DNA of 64,000 nucleotides from Actinomycetes bacterium (GTDB taxonomy: Bacteria; Actinomycetota; Actinomycetes; Actinomycetales; Dermatophilaceae). The DNA lies in assembly GCA_023420415.1 (NCBI GenBank), contig JAEZWF010000018.1, positions 62,001-126,000 of the forward strand, read 5' to 3'. A program made the position numbers and the translations under genes. Below, one piece after another: positions 49,455 through 57,459 of the stretch; positions within the stretch are counted from its first letter, which is position 1, and each line of letters begins with the position of its first letter. The notes beneath the pieces were generated by a model that saw nothing but the letters and a program-made list of their open reading frames with translations, was not told the DNA's origin and made no database searches.

Positions 49455-50249
49455 GTGCTGACCAACCCCCGAGCTGATCGGGTGCGTGCGGTCGCCGGGT
49501 TGGCCCGGCGTTCGTCGCGTCAGAAGGCGGGCCGCTTCCTCGTCGAAGGCCCGCAGGGTGTCCGCGAGGCGGTGCGGTGGCGCCCGGACCTCGTCGTCGA
49601 CGTCTACGTCACCTCCGAGGCCGCCCACAGGTATGCCGCCGACATCGTCGAACCCGCTACTGCCGCAGGGCTTTTCGTCCACGAGGTGAGTGACGAGGTG
49701 CTCGCCGCCATGTGCGACGCCGACGCGCCGCAGGGCATTGCCGCGGTATGCCGCGTGCCCGAGTCGTCGTTGGACGCCGTCCTCGCGGACGGGCCGCGCC
49801 TGTTGGTGCTGCTCACCAACGTGCGCGACCCCGGCAACGCCGGCACCGTCATCCGCGGCGCCGACGCCACCGGGGCGGCGGCGGTGCTGGTCTCCGAGGC
49901 GTCCGTCGACGTGTTCTCTCCCAAGGTCGTCCGCTCGACCGTGGGCTCGGTGTTCCACCTGCCCGTCGTGACCGGCCTCGACACCGAGACGACCATCGCG
50001 CGGCTGCGCGCGGACGGCATCCGGGTCATCGCCGCCGACGGGGCTGGCGAGCAGCTGCTCGGTGCCGTCGACCTCACGCCGCCGCACGCCTGGGTGATGG
50101 GCAACGAGGCGTGGGGGTTGCCGCAGGAGACCCGCGCGCTGTGTGACGAGGTCGTGCGCGTGCCCATCTGGGGCAAGGCGGAGTCGCTCAACCTGGCGAT
50201 GGCCGCGACGGTCTGTCTCTACGCGTCGGCCGGAGCCCAGAACCGTTAG
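49455..50249 (+). CDS. SpoU/TrmH-family 23S rRNA methyltransferase
   Basis: The 264-residue protein has an N-terminal substrate-binding domain (RRSSRQKAGRFLVEGPQGVREAV) and a SPOUT knot domain with NVRDPGNAGTVIRGADA, HAWVMGNEAWGLP and VRVPIWGKAESLNLAMAATV, the three SpoU motifs. It should methylate a ribose 2'-OH in rRNA. Its place after rplT is conserved in actinobacteria. The GTG start at 49,455 is the first usable one. An octamer is read as Val-Cys (GTA-TGC), a rare codon choice. Confidence 0.88.
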   Translation: MLTNPRADRVRAVAGLARRSSRQKAGRFLVEGPQGVREAVRWRPDLVVDVYVTSEAAHRYAADIVEPATAAGLFVHEVSDEVLAAMCDADAPQGIAAVCRVPESSLDAVLADGPRLLVLLTNVRDPGNAGTVIRGADATGAAAVLVSEASVDVFSPKVVRSTVGSVFHLPVVTGLDTETTIARLRADGIRVIAADGAGEQLLGAVDLTPPHAWVMGNEAWGLPQETRALCDEVVRVPIWGKAESLNLAMAATVCLYASAGAQNR

Positions 50250-50259
50250 GGTCCGTGGC

Positions 50260-51378
50260 ATGGACTACCGGCCGGAGGACGTGCTCGACGAGCGGGCTGC
50301 CCGGGTGGCCGCGGAGCTCATCCCCGACGGGTTCATCTCCGCCGACGCAAGCGCGCGGATCATCTTCGTGAACCGCCGGGCAGCCGACCTGGTGGGTCGC
50401 CCGGCCGCTGAGCTCGAGGGAATGGACGTGCGCGAGGCGGTCGACCTCCTGGACGGCGACGGCTCGTCGTGGTGGCAGACGACCAACCCCTGGGGTGGGC
50501 TGGCGACGCGCACCGGGCACCGGGAGCGCCTGCTCATGATGCGGCACAACAGCCGCGAGGTGCTGGTGACCGCCAAGTACCTGCGTCCGGGCCGCGGCGA
50601 GCCGGTCAACCGGGTGACCGTCCTCATGCGTGACGGCATGCACCGGCGCCGCGTCGAGGCCGAGAACGCCGCCGTCATCTCCACCGTGGCCCACGAGCTG
50701 CGCTCGCCCCTGACCTCGGTCAAGGGCTTCACGGCGACGCTGCTCAAGCGGTGGGAACGGTTCTCCGACGAGCAGAAGCGACTGATGCTCGAGACCATCG
50801 AGGCCGACGCCGACCGCGTCACCCGGCTCATCACCGAGCTGCTCGACGTCTCGCGGATCGACGCGGGACGGCTGCAGATCCGTCCGTTGCCGGTCGACAT
50901 CGAGCTGGTCTTCCAGCGTCACGTCGACCGCGCCGTGGCGAGCGGCCTGGAGCCCGAGCGGTTCCGCATCGAGGTCGCCGACGACCTGCCCGAGGTGTGG
51001 GCCGACCCCGACCGGCTCGACCAGATCCTCTCCAACCTGATCGAGAACTCCATCCGCCACGGCGACGGCACCGTCACGGTGGCGGCCCGACCCGCGTCGG
51101 CGGACTCCGTGGCGGCGATGGCTGCCAAGGGACGCGGCGACGATGGGGTCGAGCTGCTCATCAGTGACGAGGGTCGCGGCATACCCGACGAGCAGCGGGG
51201 ACTGGTGTTCACGCGGTTCTGGCACGGGTCCGGGCGCGGCAGCACGGGCCTTGGTCTCTACGTCGTCAAGGGCCTCGTCGAGGCCCACGGCGGCCAGGTC
51301 GTCGCCGAGTCCGCGCCCGGCGGGGGCGCACAGTTCCGTCTCAGCCTGCCCAGCCAACCGCCGGACTACCTCGCGTAG
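50260..51378 (+). CDS. Cytosolic PAS-domain sensor histidine kinase
   Basis: The 372-residue protein has a PAS domain (~15-125, GFISADASARIIFVNRRAADLVG) and a HisKA domain with phospho-acceptor His145 in STVAHELRSPLTSVKGF. The HATPase domain has N-box NLIENSIRHG, G1 ISDEGRGIPDEQ and G2 STGLGLYVVKGLVEAHGG. No membrane helix is present, so it senses an internal signal. No response regulator is adjacent (orphan). TAGGGT lies 7 bases before the ATG, suggesting a leaderless start. Confidence 0.9.
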   Translation: MDYRPEDVLDERAARVAAELIPDGFISADASARIIFVNRRAADLVGRPAAELEGMDVREAVDLLDGDGSSWWQTTNPWGGLATRTGHRERLLMMRHNSREVLVTAKYLRPGRGEPVNRVTVLMRDGMHRRRVEAENAAVISTVAHELRSPLTSVKGFTATLLKRWERFSDEQKRLMLETIEADADRVTRLITELLDVSRIDAGRLQIRPLPVDIELVFQRHVDRAVASGLEPERFRIEVADDLPEVWADPDRLDQILSNLIENSIRHGDGTVTVAARPASADSVAAMAAKGRGDDGVELLISDEGRGIPDEQRGLVFTRFWHGSGRGSTGLGLYVVKGLVEAHGGQVVAESAPGGGAQFRLSLPSQPPDYLA

Positions 51379-51395
51379 GGGCTACGCTGATCGCC

Positions 51396-51455
51396 ATGAG
51401 CCCACGCCAGCTGCGATTTACCGCGCCTTCGGACGCGGCCGTCGCGCTGCGCTGA
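51396..51455 (+). CDS. Possible leader peptide upstream of pheST (19 aa)
   Basis: A 20-codon frame MSPRQLRFTAPSDAAVALR begins 7 bases after a TACGCT hexamer, the spacing of leaderless starts seen across this region. It includes one rare TTT Phe codon. It lies in the 192-base gap before pheS. A role as attenuator is doubtful with a single Phe and no clear terminator hairpin. Confidence 0.25.
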   Translation: MSPRQLRFTAPSDAAVALR

Positions 51456-51570
51456 GGGCGACCACCCGGCATACCACTGCCGCTGCGCTGGCCACCCACT
51501 CCGCGTCCGGAGGCATCCCACTGCCCCCATAGACTTGCGCGCGCCGCGCACCGACCCGAAGTGGAACGAG

Positions 51571-52677
51571 ATGTCTGGACCCAACACGCAGTACGACCCG
51601 GTGGAGGTCGCCGCCCTCGACCCCGAGGCGATCGACTCGGCGGTGACCGAGGCGCTGGCCGCGGTCGCCGCCGCCACGTCCCTCGACGACCTGAAGGCGG
51701 CGCGGCTCGCCCACCAGGGGGAGAAGAGCCCGCTGGCCCTCGCCAACCGTGAAATCGGGGCGCTGCCGCCGAGCGCCAAGGCCGAGGCCGGCAAGCGGGT
51801 CGGTCAGGCACGCGGCCGCGTCGGCCAGGCGCTCAAGGAACGGCAGGCGCAGCTCGAGGCCGAGCGCGACGAGCGCATCCTCGTCGAGGAGGCACTCGAC
51901 GTGACGGTGCGGGTGCCGCGGCGCCCCCTGGGTGCGCGCCACCCGATCAGCCTGGTCACCGAGCGGGTCGAGGACATCTTCGTCTCGATGGGCTGGGAGA
52001 TCGCCGAGGGACCCGAGCTCGAGGCCGAGTGGCTCAACTTCGACGCGCTCAACATCGCCGCCGACCACCCCGCCCGCCAGGAGCAGGACACGTTCTTCGT
52101 CGAGCCGGCCGGGTCCGGGCTCGTCCTGCGCACGCACACCTCGCCGGTGCAGGTGCGGACCATGCTCGAGCACGAACCGCCCATCTACGTGCTGTGCCCG
52201 GGCAAGGTGTTCCGCACCGACGACCTCGACGCCACCCACACGCCGGTGTTCCACCAGTTCGAGGGGCTCGTCGTCGACGAGGGCATCACCATGGCCCACC
52301 TCAAGGGCACCCTCGACGCGTTCGTGCAGCGGTTGTTCGGTGACGGCATCGAGACGCGGCTGCGACCCAACTACTTCCCGTTCACCGAGCCGAGTGCCGA
52401 GATCGACTGCCGTTGCTGGGTGTGCGGCGGCTCCGGGGTGCTCGACGGCCAGCCCTGCCGCACCTGCGGTGGCACCGGCTGGATCGAGCTCGGCGGCTCC
52501 GGCATGGTCAACCAGCGGGTGCTGCGCGCGGCCGGCGTCGACACCGACCGCTACAGCGGCTTCGCGTTCGGGCTCGGCATCGAGCGCTCACTCATGTTGC
52601 GGCACAACGTCGGCGACATGCACGACATCGTCGAGGGAGACGTCCGCTTCTCCCAGCAGTTCGGAATGGAGATCTGA
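51571..52677 (+). CDS. pheS: Phenylalanine-tRNA ligase alpha subunit
   Basis: The 368-residue subunit has an N-terminal coiled coil (~20-110) and the class II catalytic core: RRPLGARHPISLV, THTSPVQVRTM (motif 2 region), FEGLVVDEGITMAHLKG and motif 3 GFAFGLGIERSLML. Two Cys-x2-Cys pairs near residues 285-305 (CRCWVCGG and CRTCGG) make a zinc-ribbon insertion found in part of the family. It joins pheT in an alpha2-beta2 enzyme. A TAGACT hexamer at 51,530-51,535 gives a short leader. Confidence 0.96.
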   Translation: MSGPNTQYDPVEVAALDPEAIDSAVTEALAAVAAATSLDDLKAARLAHQGEKSPLALANREIGALPPSAKAEAGKRVGQARGRVGQALKERQAQLEAERDERILVEEALDVTVRVPRRPLGARHPISLVTERVEDIFVSMGWEIAEGPELEAEWLNFDALNIAADHPARQEQDTFFVEPAGSGLVLRTHTSPVQVRTMLEHEPPIYVLCPGKVFRTDDLDATHTPVFHQFEGLVVDEGITMAHLKGTLDAFVQRLFGDGIETRLRPNYFPFTEPSAEIDCRCWVCGGSGVLDGQPCRTCGGTGWIELGGSGMVNQRVLRAAGVDTDRYSGFAFGLGIERSLMLRHNVGDMHDIVEGDVRFSQQFGMEI

Positions 52678-55223
52678 TGTACGCGCCCGTGTCCTGGCTG
52701 CGCGAGCTCACCGACGTGCCCGCCGACGCGACCGGTGCCGACGTCGCCGCGACCCTCGTGCGCGTCGGTCTCGAGGAGGAGGGCCTGCACGGCGGTGACA
52801 TCCAGGGGCCGCTGGTTGTCGGACGTGTCCTCACCGTGGAGCCCGAGCCGCAGAAGAACGGCAAGACCATCAACTGGTGCACGGTCGACGTCGGCCAGCA
52901 CGGCCAGATGCTCACCGAGGGCAAGCCGCAGGAGATCGTCTGCGGCGCCCACAACTTCGGGCCTGGTGACCTCGTCGTCGTCGTGCTGCCGGGCGGTGTG
53001 CTGCCCGGCGGGTTCGAGATCTCCGCCCGCAAGACCTACGGCCACGTGTCCAACGGCATGATCTGCTCGGCCATGGAGCTCGGACTCGGCGAGGACCACA
53101 GCGGCATCATCGTGCTCGGCGAGTTGCTCGGACCTGAGGCGGCCGCCGACCTCAAGCCCGGTGACGACGCGATCGAGCTGCTGGGGCTGGCCGACGAGGT
53201 CGTCGAGGTCAACGTCACCCCGGACCGCGGCTACTGCTTCTCGATGCGGGGCATCGCGCGCGAGTACGCCCTGTCGTCCGGAGCGGCCTACCGCGACCCG
53301 GCCGACCCGGCGGCGCTTCCCGTGGACGCGCCGGGCGAGGGCGGGTATGCCGTGCACCTCACCGACCAGGCGCCGATCGACGGGCGCGACGGGTGCGACC
53401 GCTACATCGCGCGGGTGGTCCGTGGCGTCGACGCCACGGCAACGAGCCCACAGTGGATGCAAAAGCGTCTGACCCAGGTGGGGATGCGGCCGATCTCGCT
53501 GGCTGTCGACGTCACCAACTACGTGATGATGCTGCTCGGGCAGCCGCTGCACGCCTTCGACCTCGACACCCTGTCGGGTTCGGTCGGCACGCGGCGGGCG
53601 CGGGCGGGGGAGAAGCTCACGACCCTCGACGACGTCGAGCGCTCGCTCGACCCCGAGGACCTGCTCATCGTCGACGGCGCCGACACCCCGCTGGCCATTG
53701 CCGGCGTCATGGGTGGCGCGACGTCCGAGGTCGGCGAGAGCACGACGAACGTGCTGATCGAGGCGGCCCACTTCGACCAGGTCTCGGTCGCCCGGTCCGC
53801 CCGTCGGCACCGCCTCAGCACCGAGGCGTCGCGCCGGTTCGAGCGCGGCGTCGACCCCGACGTCACGGCCGCGGCCGCGCAGCTCGCCGTCGACCTGCTC
53901 GTGGAGCACGGCGGCGGCACGGCCGACCCGGCATACACCGACGTCGACCACCGGCCCGCGCGTCGGGCATTCGACTTCGACGTCACGCTGCCGACGCGCT
54001 ACGTCGGGCTCGACTACCCGCGCGAGGAGGTGCTGGCGACGCTGCGCGCCATCGGCTGTGAGGTGGACGAGGGCGACGGCGACGTGGTCTCGGTGCTGCC
54101 CGCGTCGTGGCGCCCGGACCTCACCGATGGTCCCGAGCTGGTCGAGGAGGTCGCGCGGGTGCGCGGCTACGACCAGATCCCGTCGGTGCTGCCGCAGCCC
54201 AAGTCCGCCGGTCGCGGGCTCACCCACGGGCAGCGCATTCGCCGTGTCGTGGCGACAACCCTTGCGCAGCAAGGGCTTTCGGAGGTCCTGAGCTACCCGT
54301 TCGTGGGTGCGGGGCTCTTCGACAAGCTGGGCTACGCAGCCGATGACCCCCGCCGCGGGGTCGTCACGCTGTCGAACCCGTTGTCGGACGAGGCGCCCCT
54401 GATGCGCACGTCGGTGCTCGACACGTTGCTGGAGACGTTGCGCCGCAACGTCTCTCGCGGACAGCGTGACGTTGCCGTCTTCGAGGTGGGTCTGGTGACC
54501 GACGGCTCGGGCGAGTCGCGCACGGCGCCGGTGCCCAGCGTCGACGGACGGCCCGACGACGCCACCCTCGAGGCGTTGTATGCCGCGGTGCCGCCGCAGC
54601 CGAGGCACGTCGCCTACGCGGCGGCTGGCGACGTCGAGCGAGGTGGCCCCTGGGGTCCGGCCCGCTCGGCCGACACCGGTGACGCCGTCGCGTGGGCGCT
54701 GACGGTGGGCCGTGCGGTCGGCCTCGACCTCCAGGTGGCCCCGGCCGAGCGCGCGCCGTGGCACCCGGGGCGTTGTGCCGTCATCACCCTCGCCGACGGC
54801 ACGGTCGTGGGGTACGCCGGTGAGCTGCACCCCAAGGTCGTCGCCGCACTCGAGCTGCCTGCGCGCACCGTCGCCGGGGAGCTCGACGTCGACGTCCTCG
54901 TGGCTGCCACCGGCACGCCTGTCGACGCGGTGGCGCTGTCGACCTACCCGGTGGCGCATACCGATGTGGCCCTCGTCGTCGACGAGGCGGTCACGGCTGC
55001 CGAGGTCGAGGGCGCCCTGCGGTCCGGGGCCGGAGGCGACCTCGAGAGTGTGGTGCTCTTCGACACCTACCGGGGTGACCAGGTCGGCGAGGGCCGCAAG
55101 TCCCTGGCCTACCGGCTCACCTTCCGTGCGAACGACCGCACCCTCACGACCGACGAGGTCAGCGCGCTGCGCGACCGGGCCGTGGCCGAGGCCGCGAGCC
55201 GCACCGGTGCGGTGCAGCGATGA
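52677..55223 (+). CDS. pheT: Phenylalanine-tRNA ligase beta subunit
   Basis: The 848-residue subunit begins with a tRNA-binding domain (~40-150, VVGRVLTVEPEP), then the B3/B4 editing domain (~220-390), the B5 domain (~410-480) and the catalytic-like core (GRGLTHGQRIRRVVATTLAQ, HPGRCAVITLADGTVVGYAGELHP). It ends with the FDX-ACB anticodon-binding domain. The editing site clears Tyr-tRNA(Phe). The ATG shares one base with the pheS stop (TGATG). Confidence 0.96.
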   Translation: MYAPVSWLRELTDVPADATGADVAATLVRVGLEEEGLHGGDIQGPLVVGRVLTVEPEPQKNGKTINWCTVDVGQHGQMLTEGKPQEIVCGAHNFGPGDLVVVVLPGGVLPGGFEISARKTYGHVSNGMICSAMELGLGEDHSGIIVLGELLGPEAAADLKPGDDAIELLGLADEVVEVNVTPDRGYCFSMRGIAREYALSSGAAYRDPADPAALPVDAPGEGGYAVHLTDQAPIDGRDGCDRYIARVVRGVDATATSPQWMQKRLTQVGMRPISLAVDVTNYVMMLLGQPLHAFDLDTLSGSVGTRRARAGEKLTTLDDVERSLDPEDLLIVDGADTPLAIAGVMGGATSEVGESTTNVLIEAAHFDQVSVARSARRHRLSTEASRRFERGVDPDVTAAAAQLAVDLLVEHGGGTADPAYTDVDHRPARRAFDFDVTLPTRYVGLDYPREEVLATLRAIGCEVDEGDGDVVSVLPASWRPDLTDGPELVEEVARVRGYDQIPSVLPQPKSAGRGLTHGQRIRRVVATTLAQQGLSEVLSYPFVGAGLFDKLGYAADDPRRGVVTLSNPLSDEAPLMRTSVLDTLLETLRRNVSRGQRDVAVFEVGLVTDGSGESRTAPVPSVDGRPDDATLEALYAAVPPQPRHVAYAAAGDVERGGPWGPARSADTGDAVAWALTVGRAVGLDLQVAPAERAPWHPGRCAVITLADGTVVGYAGELHPKVVAALELPARTVAGELDVDVLVAATGTPVDAVALSTYPVAHTDVALVVDEAVTAAEVEGALRSGAGGDLESVVLFDTYRGDQVGEGRKSLAYRLTFRANDRTLTTDEVSALRDRAVAEAASRTGAVQR

Positions 55224-55954
55224 CCCAGCGCGTCGCCGTGGTGACCGGTGCCTCTCGGGGCATCGGTCGCCACCTTGCGGATGCCCTCGAGGGCGCCGGG
55301 TATGCCGTGGAGCGCGGCTCGACCTCGGTCGCGCCGGTCACCGACCCGCGTGCCGTCCAGGCCTGGGTTGACGACATCGTCGCCAGGCGGGGCCGGATCG
55401 ACCTGCTCGTCAACAACGCCGGGGTGATCGACGCGGAGGTGTCGCTGGCCGACAGTGATCCCGAGCAGTGGTGGCGGACGGTCGAGGTCAACGTTCGGGG
55501 TCCGTACCTCACGACCCGGTTCGCCTGGCCGCACCTCGTCGCCGCGGGTGGGGGTCGCATCGTCAACATCAACTCCGGTGCGGCGTACCGCAATGCGCGG
55601 CTAGCCACGGCATACAACGTCAGCAAGGGGGCGCTGGCGCGCCTCACTGCCGCCACGGGACTTGACCCGGACAGCCCGGTGCGTTCCTTCGACCTGGCAC
55701 CGGGTGTGGTGCGGACCGACATGACCGAGGCGATGGAGGCCCACGCCGACCGCACCGAGTGGACCGACCCCGCCGACGTGGCAGAGCTCCTGCTCGCCCT
55801 GGCGTCGGGGCGGCTCGACGCCTGGTCGGGACGCATGGTCCGGGTGGGAGTCGACACGCCGGAGTCGCTGGTGGAGCGGGCCGCACAGGGCCTGGACGAC
55901 GCCGACCGCACGCTCGGACTGGTGCGCTGGGGAGACGACGACCCGCTCAGCTGA
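55220..55954 (+). CDS. SDR-family oxidoreductase
   Basis: The 244-residue protein is a classical short-chain dehydrogenase: cofactor motif VVTGASRGIGRHLA, NNAG in LLVNNAGVIDAE, catalytic Ser in NINSGAAYRNA and YNVSKGAL for Tyr and Lys. Residues after the second strand are short (GSTSVAPV), favouring NADP by weak inference. Substrate is unknown. Its ATG overlaps the pheT stop (ATGA), so it is coupled to tRNA synthetase expression, an odd partner. Confidence 0.85.
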   Translation: MTQRVAVVTGASRGIGRHLADALEGAGYAVERGSTSVAPVTDPRAVQAWVDDIVARRGRIDLLVNNAGVIDAEVSLADSDPEQWWRTVEVNVRGPYLTTRFAWPHLVAAGGGRIVNINSGAAYRNARLATAYNVSKGALARLTAATGLDPDSPVRSFDLAPGVVRTDMTEAMEAHADRTEWTDPADVAELLLALASGRLDAWSGRMVRVGVDTPESLVERAAQGLDDADRTLGLVRWGDDDPLS

Positions 55955-55973
55955 CCGACGGCTGCTCCATCCG

Positions 55974-56007
55974 TGCATGTTCATGCGCGAACCGGTATGC
56001 TCATGCA
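55974..56007 (+). promoter_or_regulatory. Two ARG boxes overlapping the argC promoter
   Basis: Two 14-base imperfect palindromes of the type TGCAT-N4-ATGCA are seen: TGCATGTTCATGCG (55,974-55,987) and GGTATGCTCATGCA (55,994-56,007). Their centres are 20 bases apart, as expected for an ArgR hexamer. TATGCT (55,996-56,001) inside the second box serves as -10, and the argC ATG follows after 7 bases. ArgR, encoded in the same operon, with arginine would block initiation. Confidence 0.75.
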
Positions 56008-56008
56008 C

Positions 56009-57052
56009 ATGGTGCGGGCAGCAGTGGCGGGTGCGAGCGGGTACGCCGGTGGGGAGATCCTCCGGCTGCTCCTCGGTCACCCCGAGGTCGAGATCGGTGC
56101 GGTCACTGCCGCCAGCAGCGCCGGGCAGGCGTTGGGGACGATCCACCCGAACCTGGCACCCCTGGCTGACCGGGTCATCGAGGACACCACCGTCGAGACC
56201 CTCGCTGGTCACGACGTCGTCTTCCTCGCGCTCCCGCACGGCCACTCGGCCGCCCTGGCCGGGCAGCTGCCCGACGACGTCGTCGTCATCGACTGCGGCG
56301 CCGACTTCCGGTTGCAGGACGAGGCCGCGTGGGATGCCTTCTACGACACCCCGTATGCCGGGTCGTGGGCCTACGGCATGCCGGAGCTCGCGGTGGGCGC
56401 GACCGGCAAGCAGCGCGACGCCTTGCAGGGGACGCGCCGCATAGCCGTCCCCGGGTGCTACCCGACGGCGGCCACCCTCGCGCTCGCGCCCGGATACGCC
56501 CACCACCTGCTCGCCGAGCACGACGTCGTCATCGTCGCCGCATCGGGCACGTCCGGGGCCGGCAAGTCGCTCAAGCCGCACCTGCTCGGCAGCGAGGTCA
56601 TGGGGGCCATGTCGCCGTACGGCGTCGGTGGCGTGCACCGGCACACCCCGGAGATCGAGCAGAACCTGCGTGGCATCGCCGACGACGACGTGCGCATCTC
56701 GTTCACGCCCACGCTGGCACCCATGCCGCGCGGCATACTCGCCACCTGCACGGCACCCACGTGGGACGCGTTCACTCCGGCCGAGGTCCGCGAGGCCTGG
56801 GTCGACACCTACGCAGACGAGCCGTTCGTGCACGTGCTGCCAGAGGGGCAGTGGCCCTCCACGGGCAGCGTCCTCGGCAGCAACAGCGTGCAGCTCCAGG
56901 TGACCTTGGACGAGCGCGTCGGCCGGGTCGTCGCGGTGGCCGCCGTCGACAACCTCACCAAGGGCACCGCCGGCGCTGCCGTGCAGTGCCTGAACCTCGC
57001 CCTCGACCTCCCGGAGACCACTGGGCTCCCCATCGCCGGAGTCGCACCATGA
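56009..57052 (+). CDS. argC: N-acetyl-gamma-glutamyl-phosphate reductase
   Basis: The 347-residue enzyme has the NADP motif AAVAGASGYAGGEILRLL, FLALPHGHSA, the nucleophile Cys in VAVPGCYPTAA (ending in PGCYPT) and VGGVHRHTPEIEQ. It reduces acetylglutamyl phosphate in arginine synthesis. The ATG at 56,009 is preferred. Frames beginning upstream would run through the ARG boxes, and a leaderless transcript would begin at this ATG. It overlaps the next gene by 4 bases. Confidence 0.95.
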   Translation: MVRAAVAGASGYAGGEILRLLLGHPEVEIGAVTAASSAGQALGTIHPNLAPLADRVIEDTTVETLAGHDVVFLALPHGHSAALAGQLPDDVVVIDCGADFRLQDEAAWDAFYDTPYAGSWAYGMPELAVGATGKQRDALQGTRRIAVPGCYPTAATLALAPGYAHHLLAEHDVVIVAASGTSGAGKSLKPHLLGSEVMGAMSPYGVGGVHRHTPEIEQNLRGIADDDVRISFTPTLAPMPRGILATCTAPTWDAFTPAEVREAWVDTYADEPFVHVLPEGQWPSTGSVLGSNSVQLQVTLDERVGRVVAVAAVDNLTKGTAGAAVQCLNLALDLPETTGLPIAGVAP

Positions 57053-57459
57053 GCCTTCCCCTGCACCTGATGCGTCACGCCGAGGAGGTCGCCTTCGTGC
57101 GCCTGGACGCGGGCGCCGAGCCCGAGTTCGACTGGCGCACCGGCCCGCTCGCGTCGATCACCTACACCGACAGCGAGACCAGCGTCGTCTGTGCGTATGC
57201 CGCCGTGCCCGACGGCGCGACCGTCGAGGGACCACTCACCGCCTTCGAGATCGCCGGTCCGCTCGACTTCGCCACGGTCGGTGTGCTCGCCGGACTGCTG
57301 GATCCCCTTGCGGCACAAGGGATCAGCATCCTGGCGATGTCGACCTACGACACCGACTGGATCCTCGTCGAGTCCCAGCACGCCGACGAGGCGATGGCCA
57401 TCTGGAAGCGCGACGGCAACACCGCTGCGCCCGCCCGGCTCTCCGGAGGCGCCTCGTGA
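57049..57459 (+). CDS. ACT-domain protein inside the arginine operon (136 aa)
   Basis: The protein contains one ACT_7-like domain in its C-terminal half: GPLTAFEIAGPLDFATVGVLAG, then AAQGISILAMSTYDTDWILVE. A short N-terminal domain (AFVRLDAGAEPEFDW) of the type seen in COG3603 proteins precedes it. ACT domains bind amino acids, and the eukaryotic arginine sensor CASTOR belongs to the same broad family. Lying between argC and argJ with 4-base overlaps on both sides, it could sense arginine or a precursor. No enzyme motif is present. The sensing role is inference. Confidence 0.72.
   Translation: MSLPLHLMRHAEEVAFVRLDAGAEPEFDWRTGPLASITYTDSETSVVCAYAAVPDGATVEGPLTAFEIAGPLDFATVGVLAGLLDPLAAQGISILAMSTYDTDWILVESQHADEAMAIWKRDGNTAAPARLSGGAS

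Noticed and set aside
51396..51570. T-box or attenuator controlling pheST
   Set aside because: No T-box motif, no clear terminator hairpin, and only one Phe codon in the small frame. It was kept only as a low-confidence leader peptide.
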